From Bacteroidota bacterium (lineage in GTDB: Bacteria; Bacteroidota; Bacteroidia; Chitinophagales; LD1), in contig JADJZU010000008.1 of the NCBI GenBank assembly GCA_016715625.1, positions 1 through 64,000 of the forward strand: a stretch of DNA of 64,000 nucleotides, given 5' to 3'. The position numbers were made by a program, and so were the translations under genes. Each line of letters starts with the position of its first letter. Position 1 is the first letter of the stretch. Under the pieces are notes generated by a model. That model was not told where the DNA came from, did not search any database, and saw nothing but the letters and a program-made list of their open reading frames with translations. Positions 29,518 to 38,581 of this stretch are shown in pieces.

Positions 29518-29559
29518 ATCGTTTTTATTTTAGTGTTTAATAATGATGATTAGAAAATC

Positions 29560-30002
29560 TTATTGGGCCTCTTTTTTCTTCACAAACCCTTTCATGTAGA
29601 GCATCAGTGAGCGGGATGCTACATTGCAATGCACAGTCACTGTCTTATTCTGCTCATCGTGTTTACCGGCACTATTAAACGTTACCTTTATAGAAGCGGT
29701 ATCCCCGGGTGCCACCGGATCCTTGGGATATTCCGGCACGGTGCAGCCGCAGGAGCCTTCCGCTCTGGAGATAACGAAGTTTTTCGCTCCCGTATTGATT
29801 AACTGAAAGGTGTGTTCGGCCTTTTCACCTTCCACTATTTCTCCAAAGTATAAGCCGCAGAATCCAACACAGTTACTTCAGTTGTGTCTACCAGAATCTC
29901 CGTATCCAGCTTTACATTTTTGGGGAGTTCTCCTTTTTTTCTACAAGATGAAACGCCAAGTGCGAATGTCAGTGCGAATAGAAAAAATGCCAGTTGTTTC
30001 AT
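29560..30002 (-). CDS. DUF1573 lipoprotein (one-base frameshift)
   Basis: The ATG at 30002 opens a lipoprotein signal (MKQLAFFLFALTFALGVSSC, lipid-modified Cys20). This frame runs to YTLEK and stops near 29842. In the next frame FGEIVEGEKAEHTFQLINTG, FVISRAEGSCGCTVPEYPKD, GDTASIKVTFNSAGK and QNKTVTVHCNV give the standard DUF1573 Ig-like domain with its SCGCTVP motif. Adding one T to TTT (AAA at 29845-29847 on the plus strand) joins them as AAYTFGEIVEG, about 147 aa, which is the normal length. The function is unknown. The conserved neighbours nusB and yajC suggest a housekeeping role at the cell envelope. Confidence 0.88.
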
Positions 30003-30030
30003 AATCAATAATAGTATTTGTGGTTGCTTG

Positions 30031-30969
30031 TTATTCCATTAATCCACGTCCGAACTTCTTAATCTCTCCTTTGTCCTGCAGTTGTTTTCTTACTTTATCG
30101 AGCACACCATTCACAAAGTCTTTGCTTTTAGGAGTGGAATATAGTTTCGAAATATCAATGTATTCATTGATGGATACTTTGACGGGAACCGTAGGGAAAT
30201 ATTTCAACTCGCATACGGCCATTTTCATGAGAATCAGGTCCAGCACCGCCACACGATCCATTTCCCAGTTTTTTAGGTTGGGTTGAATAATAGCCACCAA
30301 CTCTTCGTTATGTTCCGTGGTTTTGGCAAGCAAATCAAAGGCGAACTTCTTTTCCTCTTCCCATATCTCAATACTTTGAAAGTAGTTTCGCCTTTCTTCT
30401 TCAAATGCCTCGGTAAACTTGCTAATGATGTGCAGCAGCAAGTCGTTGTCGTCATCAAAATTGATAAAGGTTTCCTCTAAAAATGCGTGATAGTCGCTGC
30501 TGTCGTGGATAATCTTCTTCAGCAGAAAGATGATAATGTCTTTGTCCTGTTCAAGTGTAGTGGTGGTATGGGCCGAATACTCTTTGTAACGTTGCCTGGA
30601 AGCCAGTTCGTTGAACAACTTCTTAACCAAATCTTCATTGATGTAGTTCCTTACGCCATCTTTTTTGGTCAGGGTATTAAACTCCTCATTATCCTGCAGG
30701 TATTTTACAATTCGGTTGGCGGCTATCGTAGTGCTGGCTTTTTCATCTTCGGCCGTGCGTATATATTTCGCCATCCGCTTAGCCTTGTCCACCATCGAGT
30801 AATTGCAAACCTCCACCAGATACTGCAGGTTGATTAAATACAAAGACACGGCACGGTGTATCTGAGTGCGCAGATTTCCTTCCAATTGAACAAAAGGGGT
30901 ACTGTTGTCCATTTCCCATGCATAGAGTGCCTGCATCACCTTTACTCTCAAATTTCTTCTACCTAACAT
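30031..30969 (-). CDS. nusB: Transcription antitermination factor NusB
   Basis: NusB binds boxA RNA with S10 in rRNA antitermination. The 312-aa Bacteroidota form is longer than the about 140-aa proteobacterial one because of an inserted helical region. Seen are MLGRRNLRVKVMQALYAWEM at the N-terminus and the conserved C-terminal NWEMDRVAVLDLILMKMAVC, LKYFPTVPVKVSINEYIDIS and STPKSKDFVNGVLDKVRKQL. It leads the nusB-DUF1573-yajC operon, with 28 bp to the DUF1573 start. Confidence 0.95.
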   Translation of the reverse strand: MLGRRNLRVKVMQALYAWEMDNSTPFVQLEGNLRTQIHRAVSLYLINLQYLVEVCNYSMVDKAKRMAKYIRTAEDEKASTTIAANRIVKYLQDNEEFNTLTKKDGVRNYINEDLVKKLFNELASRQRYKEYSAHTTTTLEQDKDIIIFLLKKIIHDSSDYHAFLEETFINFDDDNDLLLHIISKFTEAFEEERRNYFQSIEIWEEEKKFAFDLLAKTTEHNEELVAIIQPNLKNWEMDRVAVLDLILMKMAVCELKYFPTVPVKVSINEYIDISKLYSTPKSKDFVNGVLDKVRKQLQDKGEIKKFGRGLME

Positions 30970-31008
30970 ATATCTTACGGATGTGCGATTACAAACCGCA
31001 ATGCTACT

Positions 31009-32097
31009 TTAATTTTTCTTCTCAATACGATCAATAGCTATTTTGATAGCCGCTTCCTGTGTAGAGATTTTTTCCTCGCTCGATTTTTTAAAAATCTCCA
31101 GGGTCTTGGTGTAGATATTTTCGATGAGCATATTGGCCTCCAACTCCGATAAGTGCTGCACCTCGCGGTAGCAATTAATCACACCACCTGCATTGATTAA
31201 AAAGTCGGGGGCAAACAGAATGTTTTTGTCCAGCAGCATTTTGCCGTGTATCACTTCATTCGCCAGTTGATTGTTAGCTGCACCGGCTATTACACTGCAT
31301 TTAAGCTGGGGTATGGTTTGCGAGTTGACCGTAGCGCCCAAGGCACATGGAGCGTATACATCCATCTCTAATCCATAAATGTCGGTAGGTGCCACTACTT
31401 CCACTCCAAAGTCTTTTACTACTGCATCCAGGTTGTGTTGGTTAATGTCGGCTACATATACTTTGGCACCGGCTTGAGTCAGGTGCTTCACCAGATAGTA
31501 ACCCACGTGCCCCACCCCTTGCACGGCCACCTTCCTGCCCGATAAATCATCGGAGCCAAACTGCTGTTTTACACTCGCCTTCAATCCCAAAAAAACGCCA
31601 TAAGCGGTAAAAGGAGAAGGATCACCGGTACCGCCTGCTTCCACCGGTTTTCCGGTTACGTGTTTGGTCTCCTGCATCACGATGCGCATTACCTCGGTGC
31701 TGGTGCCCACATCTTCTGCTGTAATGTATTTGCCGTTCAGACTATCTACAAACTTTCCAAATCTTCTCCAAAAAGCTTCGTCATGTTTTACTTTGGGGTT
31801 GCTGATAATAACTGCCTTGCCTCCGCCCAGATTAATTCCACTAATGCTTGATTTAAAGGTCATACCTCTGGAAAGGCGGAGCACATCCCATAAGGCATCT
31901 TCTTCATGTGCATAGTTCCAGATTCTGCAGCCACCCAGCGAGGGGCCCAGCGTAGTATTGTGTACGGCAATAATCCCTTTGAGGCCGGTGGGTTTATCGT
32001 TGAAGAACATCACCTGTTCATGTTCCATGCCCTCCATTAAATGGAGCACATTGCTCTCGGCACGCTCTGCGTTCTTCGGTCTTTCGTCTATACCCAT
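31009..32097 (-). CDS. ldh: Leucine/valine-type amino-acid dehydrogenase
   Basis: It oxidatively deaminates branched-chain amino acids with NAD. The 362-aa product shows KGIIAVHNTTLGPSLGGCRI and SSISGINLGGGKAVIISNPK, which holds the substrate-binding glycine-rich loop and catalytic Lys. It also has YITAEDVGTSTEVMRIVMQE and the Rossmann motif AVQGVGHVGYYLVKHL. This matches leucine dehydrogenase more than glutamate dehydrogenase (short length, HNTTLGP). It lies 39 bp downstream of the nusB start on the same strand and 128 bp after coaC. Confidence 0.88.
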   Translation of the reverse strand: MGIDERPKNAERAESNVLHLMEGMEHEQVMFFNDKPTGLKGIIAVHNTTLGPSLGGCRIWNYAHEEDALWDVLRLSRGMTFKSSISGINLGGGKAVIISNPKVKHDEAFWRRFGKFVDSLNGKYITAEDVGTSTEVMRIVMQETKHVTGKPVEAGGTGDPSPFTAYGVFLGLKASVKQQFGSDDLSGRKVAVQGVGHVGYYLVKHLTQAGAKVYVADINQHNLDAVVKDFGVEVVAPTDIYGLEMDVYAPCALGATVNSQTIPQLKCSVIAGAANNQLANEVIHGKMLLDKNILFAPDFLINAGGVINCYREVQHLSELEANMLIENIYTKTLEIFKKSSEEKISTQEAAIKIAIDRIEKKN

Positions 32098-32225
32098 AAC
32101 TGTATTCGTTTAGCCCTCGTTCTGGGCGCGCCAAAAGTCTTATTTATTTTCTGATTACAAAACGCAAAGAGTGTATGTTTCACGGTTAGTGTGAACAAAA
32201 AAAAACGGCAAGAATGCAGCGAATA

Positions 32226-32765
32226 TTAAATGGAGAAGAAAGACTGCAAAGAGTCGATAATTTGCTCAGGTTCGGCCATTCGGCCATCGCCAATTAGGCC
32301 ACTGGCGAGTTCCCCGTTTTCTACCGGAATAAGGATGTTGCCATAGCTGTGCAGCAACTCAATGTTTCGGATAACGGCTTTGTGTTTCCACATATCGAGG
32401 TCCATGGCAGGGGCAAAGAAAACCGGGCATTTGGCAGAGAGGTAAGTCGCCAGCATGATGTTGTCGCATATACCGTGCGCCATTTTGCCGATGGTATTGG
32501 CGGAAGCAGGAGCTATCACCATGGCATCGGCCCACATTCCCAACTCCACGTGATTATTCCAACGGCCTGACTCGGTGCTCAAATCGGTGAGCACTTCGTT
32601 TTTACTGAGCGTGGATAAAGTGAGCGGGGTAATTAATGAACAAGCCGAAGCAGTCATCATTACCTTGACTTCTGCTTCGGCTTTTACTAATAATCTTACC
32701 AGAGAGGCACTTTTGTAGGCCGCGATGGAACCGCTTACGCCCAGTATTATTTTTTTGCCTCTCAT
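32226..32765 (-). CDS. coaC: Phosphopantothenoylcysteine decarboxylase domain protein (CoaC only)
   Basis: The flavoprotein removes CO2 from 4'-phosphopantothenoylcysteine in coenzyme A synthesis. The product is 179 aa and begins KKIILGVSGSIAAYKSASLV, with WNNHVELGMWADAMVIAPAS (active-site His), the PASANTIGKMAHGICDN loop, and APAMDLDMW. Most bacteria carry a fused CoaBC of about 400 aa. Here the frame stops after EPEQIIDSLQSFFSI, exactly where the CoaB synthetase half would start, and no CoaB sequence is found in any frame of the following 128 bp. It lies 5 bp after rpoZ, in the usual rpoZ-coaBC order. CoaB must be encoded elsewhere, or the gene is truncated. Confidence 0.88.
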   Translation of the reverse strand: MRGKKIILGVSGSIAAYKSASLVRLLVKAEAEVKVMMTASACSLITPLTLSTLSKNEVLTDLSTESGRWNNHVELGMWADAMVIAPASANTIGKMAHGICDNIMLATYLSAKCPVFFAPAMDLDMWKHKAVIRNIELLHSYGNILIPVENGELASGLIGDGRMAEPEQIIDSLQSFFSI

Positions 32766-32770
32766 GTAGT

Positions 32771-33109
32771 TTAATTCTCTTCTACTTCGGGATAGCGAGC
32801 ATTCACTTCGTTATTCATAAACTCCTTAGTGGCCAGAATAGTTGGGTGTGGTAGCTTTTCGTAGAACTTAGATATTTCGATCTGTTCGCGGTTTTCGTGC
32901 ACCTCTTCCAGGCTATCGGTATGCGTGGCAAAGTCTTCCAGTTTGGCGTGCAATTCTTCTTTGATTTCGCGCGAAATCTGATTGGCTCTTTTAGCAATAA
33001 TGTGTAAGGCTTCGTACACATTACCACTTTTTTTGCCTACTTCTTCCAGGTTCTGCGTTTCCAGAATCGGACTTTGCTGCGTCATTTTTATTTTCTTGCT
33101 TTTATCCAT
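32771..33109 (-). CDS. rpoZ: RNA polymerase omega-subunit-like protein
   Basis: The start at 33109 (MDKSKKIKMTQQSPIL) overlaps the bamD stop by 8 bp. The product is 112 aa. SGNVYEALHIIAKRANQISR is the omega-fold core, followed by an acidic tail. This divergent Bacteroidota omega is regularly found between bamD and coaBC, as here. It would stabilise RNA polymerase assembly. Recognition rests on the core motif and synteny. Confidence 0.8.
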   Translation of the reverse strand: MDKSKKIKMTQQSPILETQNLEEVGKKSGNVYEALHIIAKRANQISREIKEELHAKLEDFATHTDSLEEVHENREQIEISKFYEKLPHPTILATKEFMNNEVNARYPEVEEN

Positions 33110-34255
33110 TGCTTTTGAGTTTTTTAAGTAGTTCGGTTGAGTTTTGAAATATTTTTTCCGCTTCGCTGATGTATTTACTCTTCGGAAAAAGGTCGACAAA
33201 AGTATAATAAGTTTTCACAGTTTGCTCTAAAGCAGCTAGTTTTTGCCCGTTTTTGGTCAATTCGCTGAGGAGGAAGTTGTTTTTAATGGTAAGGAAGTAG
33301 GCCTTTTCGGACAGTTTATCCAGTTCGCGCTTCTCCTTGTCGGTGGATAAGAAAGGCGTTTGCACTTTTACTTCGTTCACTGCTACTTTAAACAAACGCT
33401 CCCGTTCGGTGAGGGGACCTACCTCGGCCCATTCGAAGGCACTTTTAGCTGCCATAAAGTGTGAAACCTGTTTGTAGCGCCTGGCTTCGTCCAGATACTT
33501 ACTGCCCGGAAAGTTGTAGGAGAAATCTGCGTAGCTGTCTATCACCTTTTTGAAGCGTTCCATCTTTTTTTCCGGTATGGAGTTTTCGGCAAATTTATAG
33601 TTTGACTTAACAATCATAAAACCGATGCGCTCGTTTTCTTCAATATCCGGGTAATCGCGAAGCAGGTTGCCAAAAGTAGTGGCGGCTGCTTTATAATTGC
33701 TGGTGCGGTAATACAATTCGGCATTCGACAGGGCTTTTTTCTCCAGCTTTTTGCGCAGCTTGCTATAGGCATCGTTGGTTTCCTGCAAAAACTTATTGTC
33801 GGGATACATGCTTAAAAAAGCGAGTAGGCTTCCAGCGCTTTGTAAGTATAGGTCTGGTCCAGTTCATACTTGGGCGAAATCTGCTGGTAACTTTTGGCAT
33901 GCATAAACAGACACTCTTCGGCCCGCGGACTGTTGGTGTATTGGTCGTAGAAGTTCTTGAAGTGATAGGCCGCCAGCATATAATCGCCCTGCTTGTAGTT
34001 GGCCATGCTATACATATAATAGAACTCCTCAATGCTCTCGCGACCTTTGAGCAAGCCCATAAGTTCTTCGAGCACCGGAATGCACTTTAAATACTCCTTT
34101 TTGTAATACCAGGAAGTGGCTTTAGCCTTTTTATATTCAAGGTTGCTGCTTTTGAGCACCTTTTCGGGGGTGTCGCAACCGCTTATAAAAGTGAGAAAAG
34201 CTACCGCTGCCAGAGCAGGGAGAAACTTGCGAAATGTGGAGGTTAACAATGCCAT
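33102..34255 (-). CDS. bamD: Outer-membrane assembly lipoprotein BamD (one-base frameshift, long C-terminus)
   Basis: The BamD/YfiO subunit of the beta-barrel assembly machine in the outer membrane. The start at 34255 gives MALLTSTFRKFLPALAAVAF and the lipobox ISGC. TPR-like helices follow (YKKAKATSWYYKKEYLKCIP; NYKQGDYMLAAYHFKNFYDQ). The frame stops at ALEAYSLF near 33812, and the next frame continues LSMYPDNKFLQETNDAYSKL. One extra A in the A6 run at 33814-33819 (T7 instead of T6 on the coding strand) joins them. The result, about 384 aa, is roughly 100 aa longer than usual. After FPGSKYLDEARR comes an extra helical part that ends with a second such motif, FPKSKYISEAEKIFQN. It overlaps rpoZ by 8 bp. 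Confidence 0.88.
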
Positions 34256-34385
34256 AGAAAAGCGCGCAAACATACATGAATATGTGTGGCTTCAAAGTGT
34301 GGGTTGATTTACGGGATATAAAAACGCATGGGTTTTAATTTATTTTGGGCTGCTTATCGTTCCTGCCAAATTTTATTTTCGCCCA

Positions 34386-36047
34386 ATGCTTCACCGACTT
34401 TCCATACGCAACTATGCCATTATAGACCGGCTGGATATTGACTTCCATGAGCGCATGAACATTATTACCGGTGAAACCGGTGCCGGTAAATCTATACTGG
34501 TGGGGGCCTTAAACCTGATACTGGGGCAGCGTGCCGATACCAAAGTATTGTATGATGAAAAGGAGAAGTGTGTGGTGGAAGCCGATTTTGAGTTGCAGCG
34601 CCCGCACCTGCAGGCTTTTTTTGCTTCCCATGAACTGGAGTTTGATACCCACACCATTATCAGGCGCGAGATAAGCCCCAGCGGCAAAAGCCGCGCCTTT
34701 GTCAACGATTCGCCCGTCAACCTTCCGCTGCTGAAGCAACTTGGAGAGCAGTTGGTCAATCTGCACAGCCAGCACGAAACGCTCGACCTCACCGAAGCCG
34801 GCTTTCAATTGAGCGTGCTTGACCTGGTAGCCCGCAACTCGGCTACTTTAGCCCAGTATCAAACGGTCTACCGCAGCTACCGGCAGCACGTGACCCAACT
34901 ACACGAACTGCAAGCCCGGCACAAAGCCGCTGCAGCCGAGCAGGATTTTATTCAATTTCAATTAAGCGAGCTGGCCGATGCCCGCCTGAATGAGGGCGAG
35001 CAGGAACGGCTGGAGCAGGAGCAGAGCACCCTGTCTAACATTGAAGAGATAAAACTCGCTTTGCAAAATGCCACGCAACTGCTGGACGGCAACGAGCATT
35101 CCGTGATTGATTTTATAGGTGAACTGGTAGCCATCTTTAAACCCATCAAAGGCCTTGGCCCCGAACTGAGCACCCTGGACGAACGCCTGCACTCGGTGCT
35201 GGAAGAGGTGAAAGACATTGCCCGCGATGTGGAGCACCTGCGCGACAACACCGCCCACGACCCCGAAAAACTGGAAGAGGTCAACCAGCGGCTCCACAGC
35301 CTGTATCGCCTCCTGAAAAAACATCAGGTGGCATCGGTGGCTGATTTAATAGCCCTGCAGCAGGACCTGGAAGCGCGCCTGCAATTGGTCGAAAACTCGA
35401 GTGTGGAAATAAGTGCCCTGCAAAGCATCACCGGGCAAGAATTAAACGAACTACATAAGTTGGCCGAGCAGCTGCATGCCGCCCGCCTGCAGGTGGTAAA
35501 AGACCTGGAAAAAGAAGTGACCGCTTTGCTGCATAAGGTGGGCATGCCGGGGGCTTCTTTTGTGGTGTCGGTGAGGGCTATGCCCCCCGGGGACCTCTGC
35601 GCTACGGGCCTTACCGATGTGCAGTTTTTGTTTAGTGCCAACAAAGGGTTTGCCCCGGTGGAAATAAAACAAGTGGCCAGCGGGGGCGAGCTATCGCGCC
35701 TGATGCTGTGCCTCAAATCGCTGATAGCCGATGCCGGAGCCCTGCCCACCCTTATTTTTGACGAAATAGATTCGGGTATATCGGGTGAGGTGGCCCTGAA
35801 GGTGGGCGAAATTATGAAGCGGCTGGCCGGTCAGCATCAGCTGATTGCCATTACGCATTTGCCTCAGATAGCCCGTGTGGCGAATTTGCATTTGCACATT
35901 TATAAAGAAGAAACGCAGCACCGCACCTTTACCCGCCTCAAAACCCTGAGTGGCGAGGAGCGCGTGGTGGAAATTGCCAAAATGCTGAGTGGCGAAAAGG
36001 TGAGCGAGGTGGCATTGGCCACCGCCCGCGAACTGATAGCCGGATAA
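34386..36047 (+). CDS. recN: DNA repair protein RecN
   Basis: An SMC-like ATPase acting in double-strand break repair. The 553-aa product shows YAIIDRLDIDF, IITGETGAGKSILVGALNLI (Walker A), DSPVNLPLLKQLGEQLVNLH with SQHETLD, a coiled coil, then QVASGGELSRLMLCLKSLIA (signature), LPTLIFDEIDSGISGEVALK (Walker B) and LIAITHLPQIA. Complete. G and C are clearly more frequent, especially at third codon positions, than in the genes at 10-23 kb. It is divergent from bamD (130 bp). Confidence 0.96.
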   Translation: MLHRLSIRNYAIIDRLDIDFHERMNIITGETGAGKSILVGALNLILGQRADTKVLYDEKEKCVVEADFELQRPHLQAFFASHELEFDTHTIIRREISPSGKSRAFVNDSPVNLPLLKQLGEQLVNLHSQHETLDLTEAGFQLSVLDLVARNSATLAQYQTVYRSYRQHVTQLHELQARHKAAAAEQDFIQFQLSELADARLNEGEQERLEQEQSTLSNIEEIKLALQNATQLLDGNEHSVIDFIGELVAIFKPIKGLGPELSTLDERLHSVLEEVKDIARDVEHLRDNTAHDPEKLEEVNQRLHSLYRLLKKHQVASVADLIALQQDLEARLQLVENSSVEISALQSITGQELNELHKLAEQLHAARLQVVKDLEKEVTALLHKVGMPGASFVVSVRAMPPGDLCATGLTDVQFLFSANKGFAPVEIKQVASGGELSRLMLCLKSLIADAGALPTLIFDEIDSGISGEVALKVGEIMKRLAGQHQLIAITHLPQIARVANLHLHIYKEETQHRTFTRLKTLSGEERVVEIAKMLSGEKVSEVALATARELIAG

Positions 36048-36071
36048 CCCTAACCCTAAAACAATCACTGT

Positions 36072-36887
36072 ATGCATAACTTACTGGCCGGTAAACGTGG
36101 AATTATCTTTGGTGCGCTGGACGAAAACTCCATTGCCTGGAAAGTGGCCCAAAAAGCCCACGAGCAAGGGGCCCGCTTTACCCTCACCAATGCCCCGGTG
36201 GCCCTGCGCATGGGCGAAATCAAAAAACTGGCCGATGCCTGCGGCACCATCGTAATACCGGCCGATGCCACGGTAGTGGACGATTTGGAAAAACTGGTGC
36301 AGCAATCGGTGGAGCACCTGGGCGGCAAGCTTGACTTTGTGTTGCATTCCATTGGCATGAGCCCCAATGTGCGCAAAGGCAAAACCTACACCGATGTGAA
36401 CTACGAATGGATGATGAAAACGCTCGATATATCGGCCCTTTCGTTTCACAAACTGATGCAAACCTGCATGAAACAGGACGCCCTCAACGAATGGGGCAGC
36501 GTGGTGGCGCTCACCTACATTGCCGCCCAAAGGGCCTTTCCGGGCTATGGCGACATGGCTGATGCCAAGGCTACACTGGAAAGCATGGTGCGCTCGTTTG
36601 GCTATTACTATGGTCAGCAAAAGCGCGTGCGCGTCAACTCTATTTCGCAGTCACCCACGGCTACCACAGCCGGCTCGGGTATTAAGGGCTTCGATTCTTT
36701 TTTTGGCTTTGCCGATAGCATGAGCCCTCTGGGCAATGCCCCGGCCGAGGACTGTGCCAATTATACCATTACCCTTTTCAGCGACCTCACCCGCTACGTT
36801 ACCATGCAAAACCTGTATCACGATGGCGGGTTTTCTACCATGGGCGTAAGCGAACTGGTGATGGCCCGGTTTGGTGAAGGGAAATAA
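36072..36887 (+). CDS. fabI: Enoyl-[acyl-carrier-protein] reductase FabI
   Basis: It reduces trans-2-enoyl-ACP with NAD(P)H, the last step of fatty-acid elongation. The 271-aa product is an atypical SDR with FabI features: GIIFGALDENSIAWKVAQKA near the N-terminus, LDFVLHSIGMSPN, and the catalytic pair Tyr159-x6-Lys166 in GYGDMADAKATLE. It ends YHDGGFSTMGVS. It is 24 bp downstream of recN and may share its transcript. The base composition is as GC-rich as recN. Confidence 0.93.
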   Translation: MHNLLAGKRGIIFGALDENSIAWKVAQKAHEQGARFTLTNAPVALRMGEIKKLADACGTIVIPADATVVDDLEKLVQQSVEHLGGKLDFVLHSIGMSPNVRKGKTYTDVNYEWMMKTLDISALSFHKLMQTCMKQDALNEWGSVVALTYIAAQRAFPGYGDMADAKATLESMVRSFGYYYGQQKRVRVNSISQSPTATTAGSGIKGFDSFFGFADSMSPLGNAPAEDCANYTITLFSDLTRYVTMQNLYHDGGFSTMGVSELVMARFGEGK

Positions 36888-36936
36888 GATAGATATATCA
36901 TTATCTGCGGAGTGAAGCATCTTGTGTTGTTTTAAA

Positions 36937-37412
36937 CCACAATAGCCACATAGAAAACATAGCGGAAACATTTGCGGCTGGTTCCTTTGGCTAAAGCCGA
37001 TGGCGGGGGCAGGATAAGCGGAAGATTATCTGTTGATGAGCGGCTAAAGCCGCTGCTCATTACCAAATCATCACATCATCAAATTGCATTATGCGCTGTC
37101 ATGCTGAACGCAGGCTTTGCGGAGGATAGCGGCTCACTTGTCCCCCGCTGGCGGGGGTAGGGGGTGGCGGGGTTTAAAAAGCTTTTAAAGTACAACCACC
37201 TCCGTCCTGCGGCCACCTCCGCCAGCGGAGGACAAAAACCACCCCCGTCCTGCGGACACCTCCCTGCCTTCCGGCAGGCAAGAGCCTGCGGAGGGAAGTA
37301 TATTGTATTATATGAACCACATCAGTCACAAAGAAAATATAGCAAAACCTTTTATGGGCTGTTTCTCTACTGCTAAACCCAAAGGCAGTAGAAGGATAAT
37401 CGGAAAATTATG
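36937..37412. repeat. REP-like palindrome cluster inside a degenerate direct repeat
   Basis: Non-coding. Palindromes seen are AGCGGCT/AGCCGCT (37039-37054), CCCCCGC/GCGGGGG (37142-37157), CCTCCGC/GCGGAGG (37216-37231), CCTGCC/GGCAGG (37263-37278) and CTACTGC/GCAGTAG (37367-37391). An 18-bp direct repeat with one mismatch (ACCACCTCCGTCCTGCGG) occurs at 37195-37212 and 37238-37255. The outer parts, about 36937-37031 and 37316-37412, resemble each other (ACCACA..AG.CACA.AGAAAA; ..GATAA.CGGAA.ATTAT) and look like two diverged copies of one element around the cluster. No transposase is present. Confidence 0.7.
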
Positions 37413-37466
37413 GGCTATGGACATTCGCCAATGAGCTATCCATCTATTTCTAATCGCTAAAATCCT

Positions 37467-37742
37467 ACTTTGATAATGTTTTATTATACTTTAATAATAT
37501 TATTGTTTAATTTAATAGTTAGTATATAAGATTAGATAATATATTTTTATACTTAGATAATAAATATATATAATTATTATCAAAATTATTACACTAATTA
37601 TTAAAGTATATATTTATATTATCCTATTTAATAAATAAACTATTTATGTATAATTTAATGTTATCAAATACTATTTATAAATTATCCAATTACAATAAAA
37701 CATTATACATTTATAAAATTAAATTATCAAAGTTCAACATTT
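37467..37742. other. Extremely AT-rich tract bounded by an 11-bp inverted repeat
   Basis: Between 37481 and 37740 I count about 28 G or C in 260 bases, near 89% A+T, against GC-rich genes on both sides. The ends carry ACTTTGATAAT (37467-37477) and its exact complement ATTATCAAAGT (37723-37733). Internal TTATCAAA words recur. The tract stops 9 bp before the start codon of the next gene, so it forms that gene's whole promoter region. No ORF is seen. It might be a strong UP-type promoter, a nucleoid-protein silencing site or a bent/unwinding element. Confidence 0.6.
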
Positions 37743-38447
37743 ATGGATGAAATGACCGAAAATACAGACAAAAAGCGCAAAAGGCGTCAATCTAAAAACG
37801 AACTGGCTCGTGTAATTACGAAGATATCGGATGGAGAACTGGCCAATAAGTGCCGGGTATGGGCCCAGTTGCTGAACGAGAACCTCGGGGCCTTTCAGGC
37901 ACTGGACAGCACCTTTGATGCCGCCTATGTGGCCGATTGGTACAGTGCCGTGGAGGCTTTTGAAGTGATGCCCACCAATGAATACATGGAAGATTTGCAG
38001 ATAGAAAGCCGCATTGTAATGGAGCAAAAGCGCGCTGCTTTCGGGGTATTGCTCAAAGACCTGGAATATTATGTGCAGCGGGCTTTCCCCACCCGCAAGC
38101 GGGTAGAGATGGAGTTTGGCCTGCACAAGCTGCGCACCCCGCAGGCTGCGCGGGGCATCCGCGATGTGGTGATAGGCTATGCTATGCTTATGCGTATGGA
38201 TTATTACAACGCGCAACTACTGGCAGGGGGCATGCCTCCGGCATTTCCGGCTCAGATGGATGCTGCCCTGGGCGACTATGCCGAGGCGGAGGTTAAGCAC
38301 CAGTTCAGCCTGCTGGAAACCATCCGCGCCACCACCGACCGCATTTATACGTTCAACAGCCTCTACGCCACGCACCAGCGAGTGCTGGCCGCTGCCGAAG
38401 CTATTTTTGATGGCGATGAAATAAAGATTGACTTGTTCAGGTTGTAA
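37743..38447 (+). CDS. Unrecognised helical protein downstream of AT-rich tract
   Basis: I do not recognise this 234-aa protein. It starts MDEMTENTDKKRKRRQSKNE, a basic N-terminus that could bind nucleic acid or signal disorder. The rest is predicted helical: ARVITKISDGELANKCRVWA, MEQKRAAFGVLLKDLEYYVQ, RGIRDVVIGYAMLMRMDYYN, SLLETIRATTDRIYTFNSLY and HQRVLAAAEAIFDGDEIKID. There is no signal peptide or membrane segment, so it should be cytoplasmic. Codon use is GC-rich like recN and fabI, in contrast with the AT tract directly before it. The next gene (70 aa) follows on the same strand after 134 bp. Function unknown. Confidence 0.7.
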   Translation: MDEMTENTDKKRKRRQSKNELARVITKISDGELANKCRVWAQLLNENLGAFQALDSTFDAAYVADWYSAVEAFEVMPTNEYMEDLQIESRIVMEQKRAAFGVLLKDLEYYVQRAFPTRKRVEMEFGLHKLRTPQAARGIRDVVIGYAMLMRMDYYNAQLLAGGMPPAFPAQMDAALGDYAEAEVKHQFSLLETIRATTDRIYTFNSLYATHQRVLAAAEAIFDGDEIKIDLFRL

Positions 38448-38581
38448 GCGCACCTCCACTGCGCAGGGGCTGTTTTTATTAGCTGCTATGGTGGAAGAGA
38501 AGGGCCCGGTAATATTATCGATAGTGGGCACAACCACCCTTTCCCAAAACAGCAATATTCATTTTTAAAACATCAAAAAAA

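Noticed and set aside
36048..36059. CCCTAACCCTAA resembling a telomere repeat
   Set aside because: Only two units in a 24-bp gap between recN and fabI; chance.
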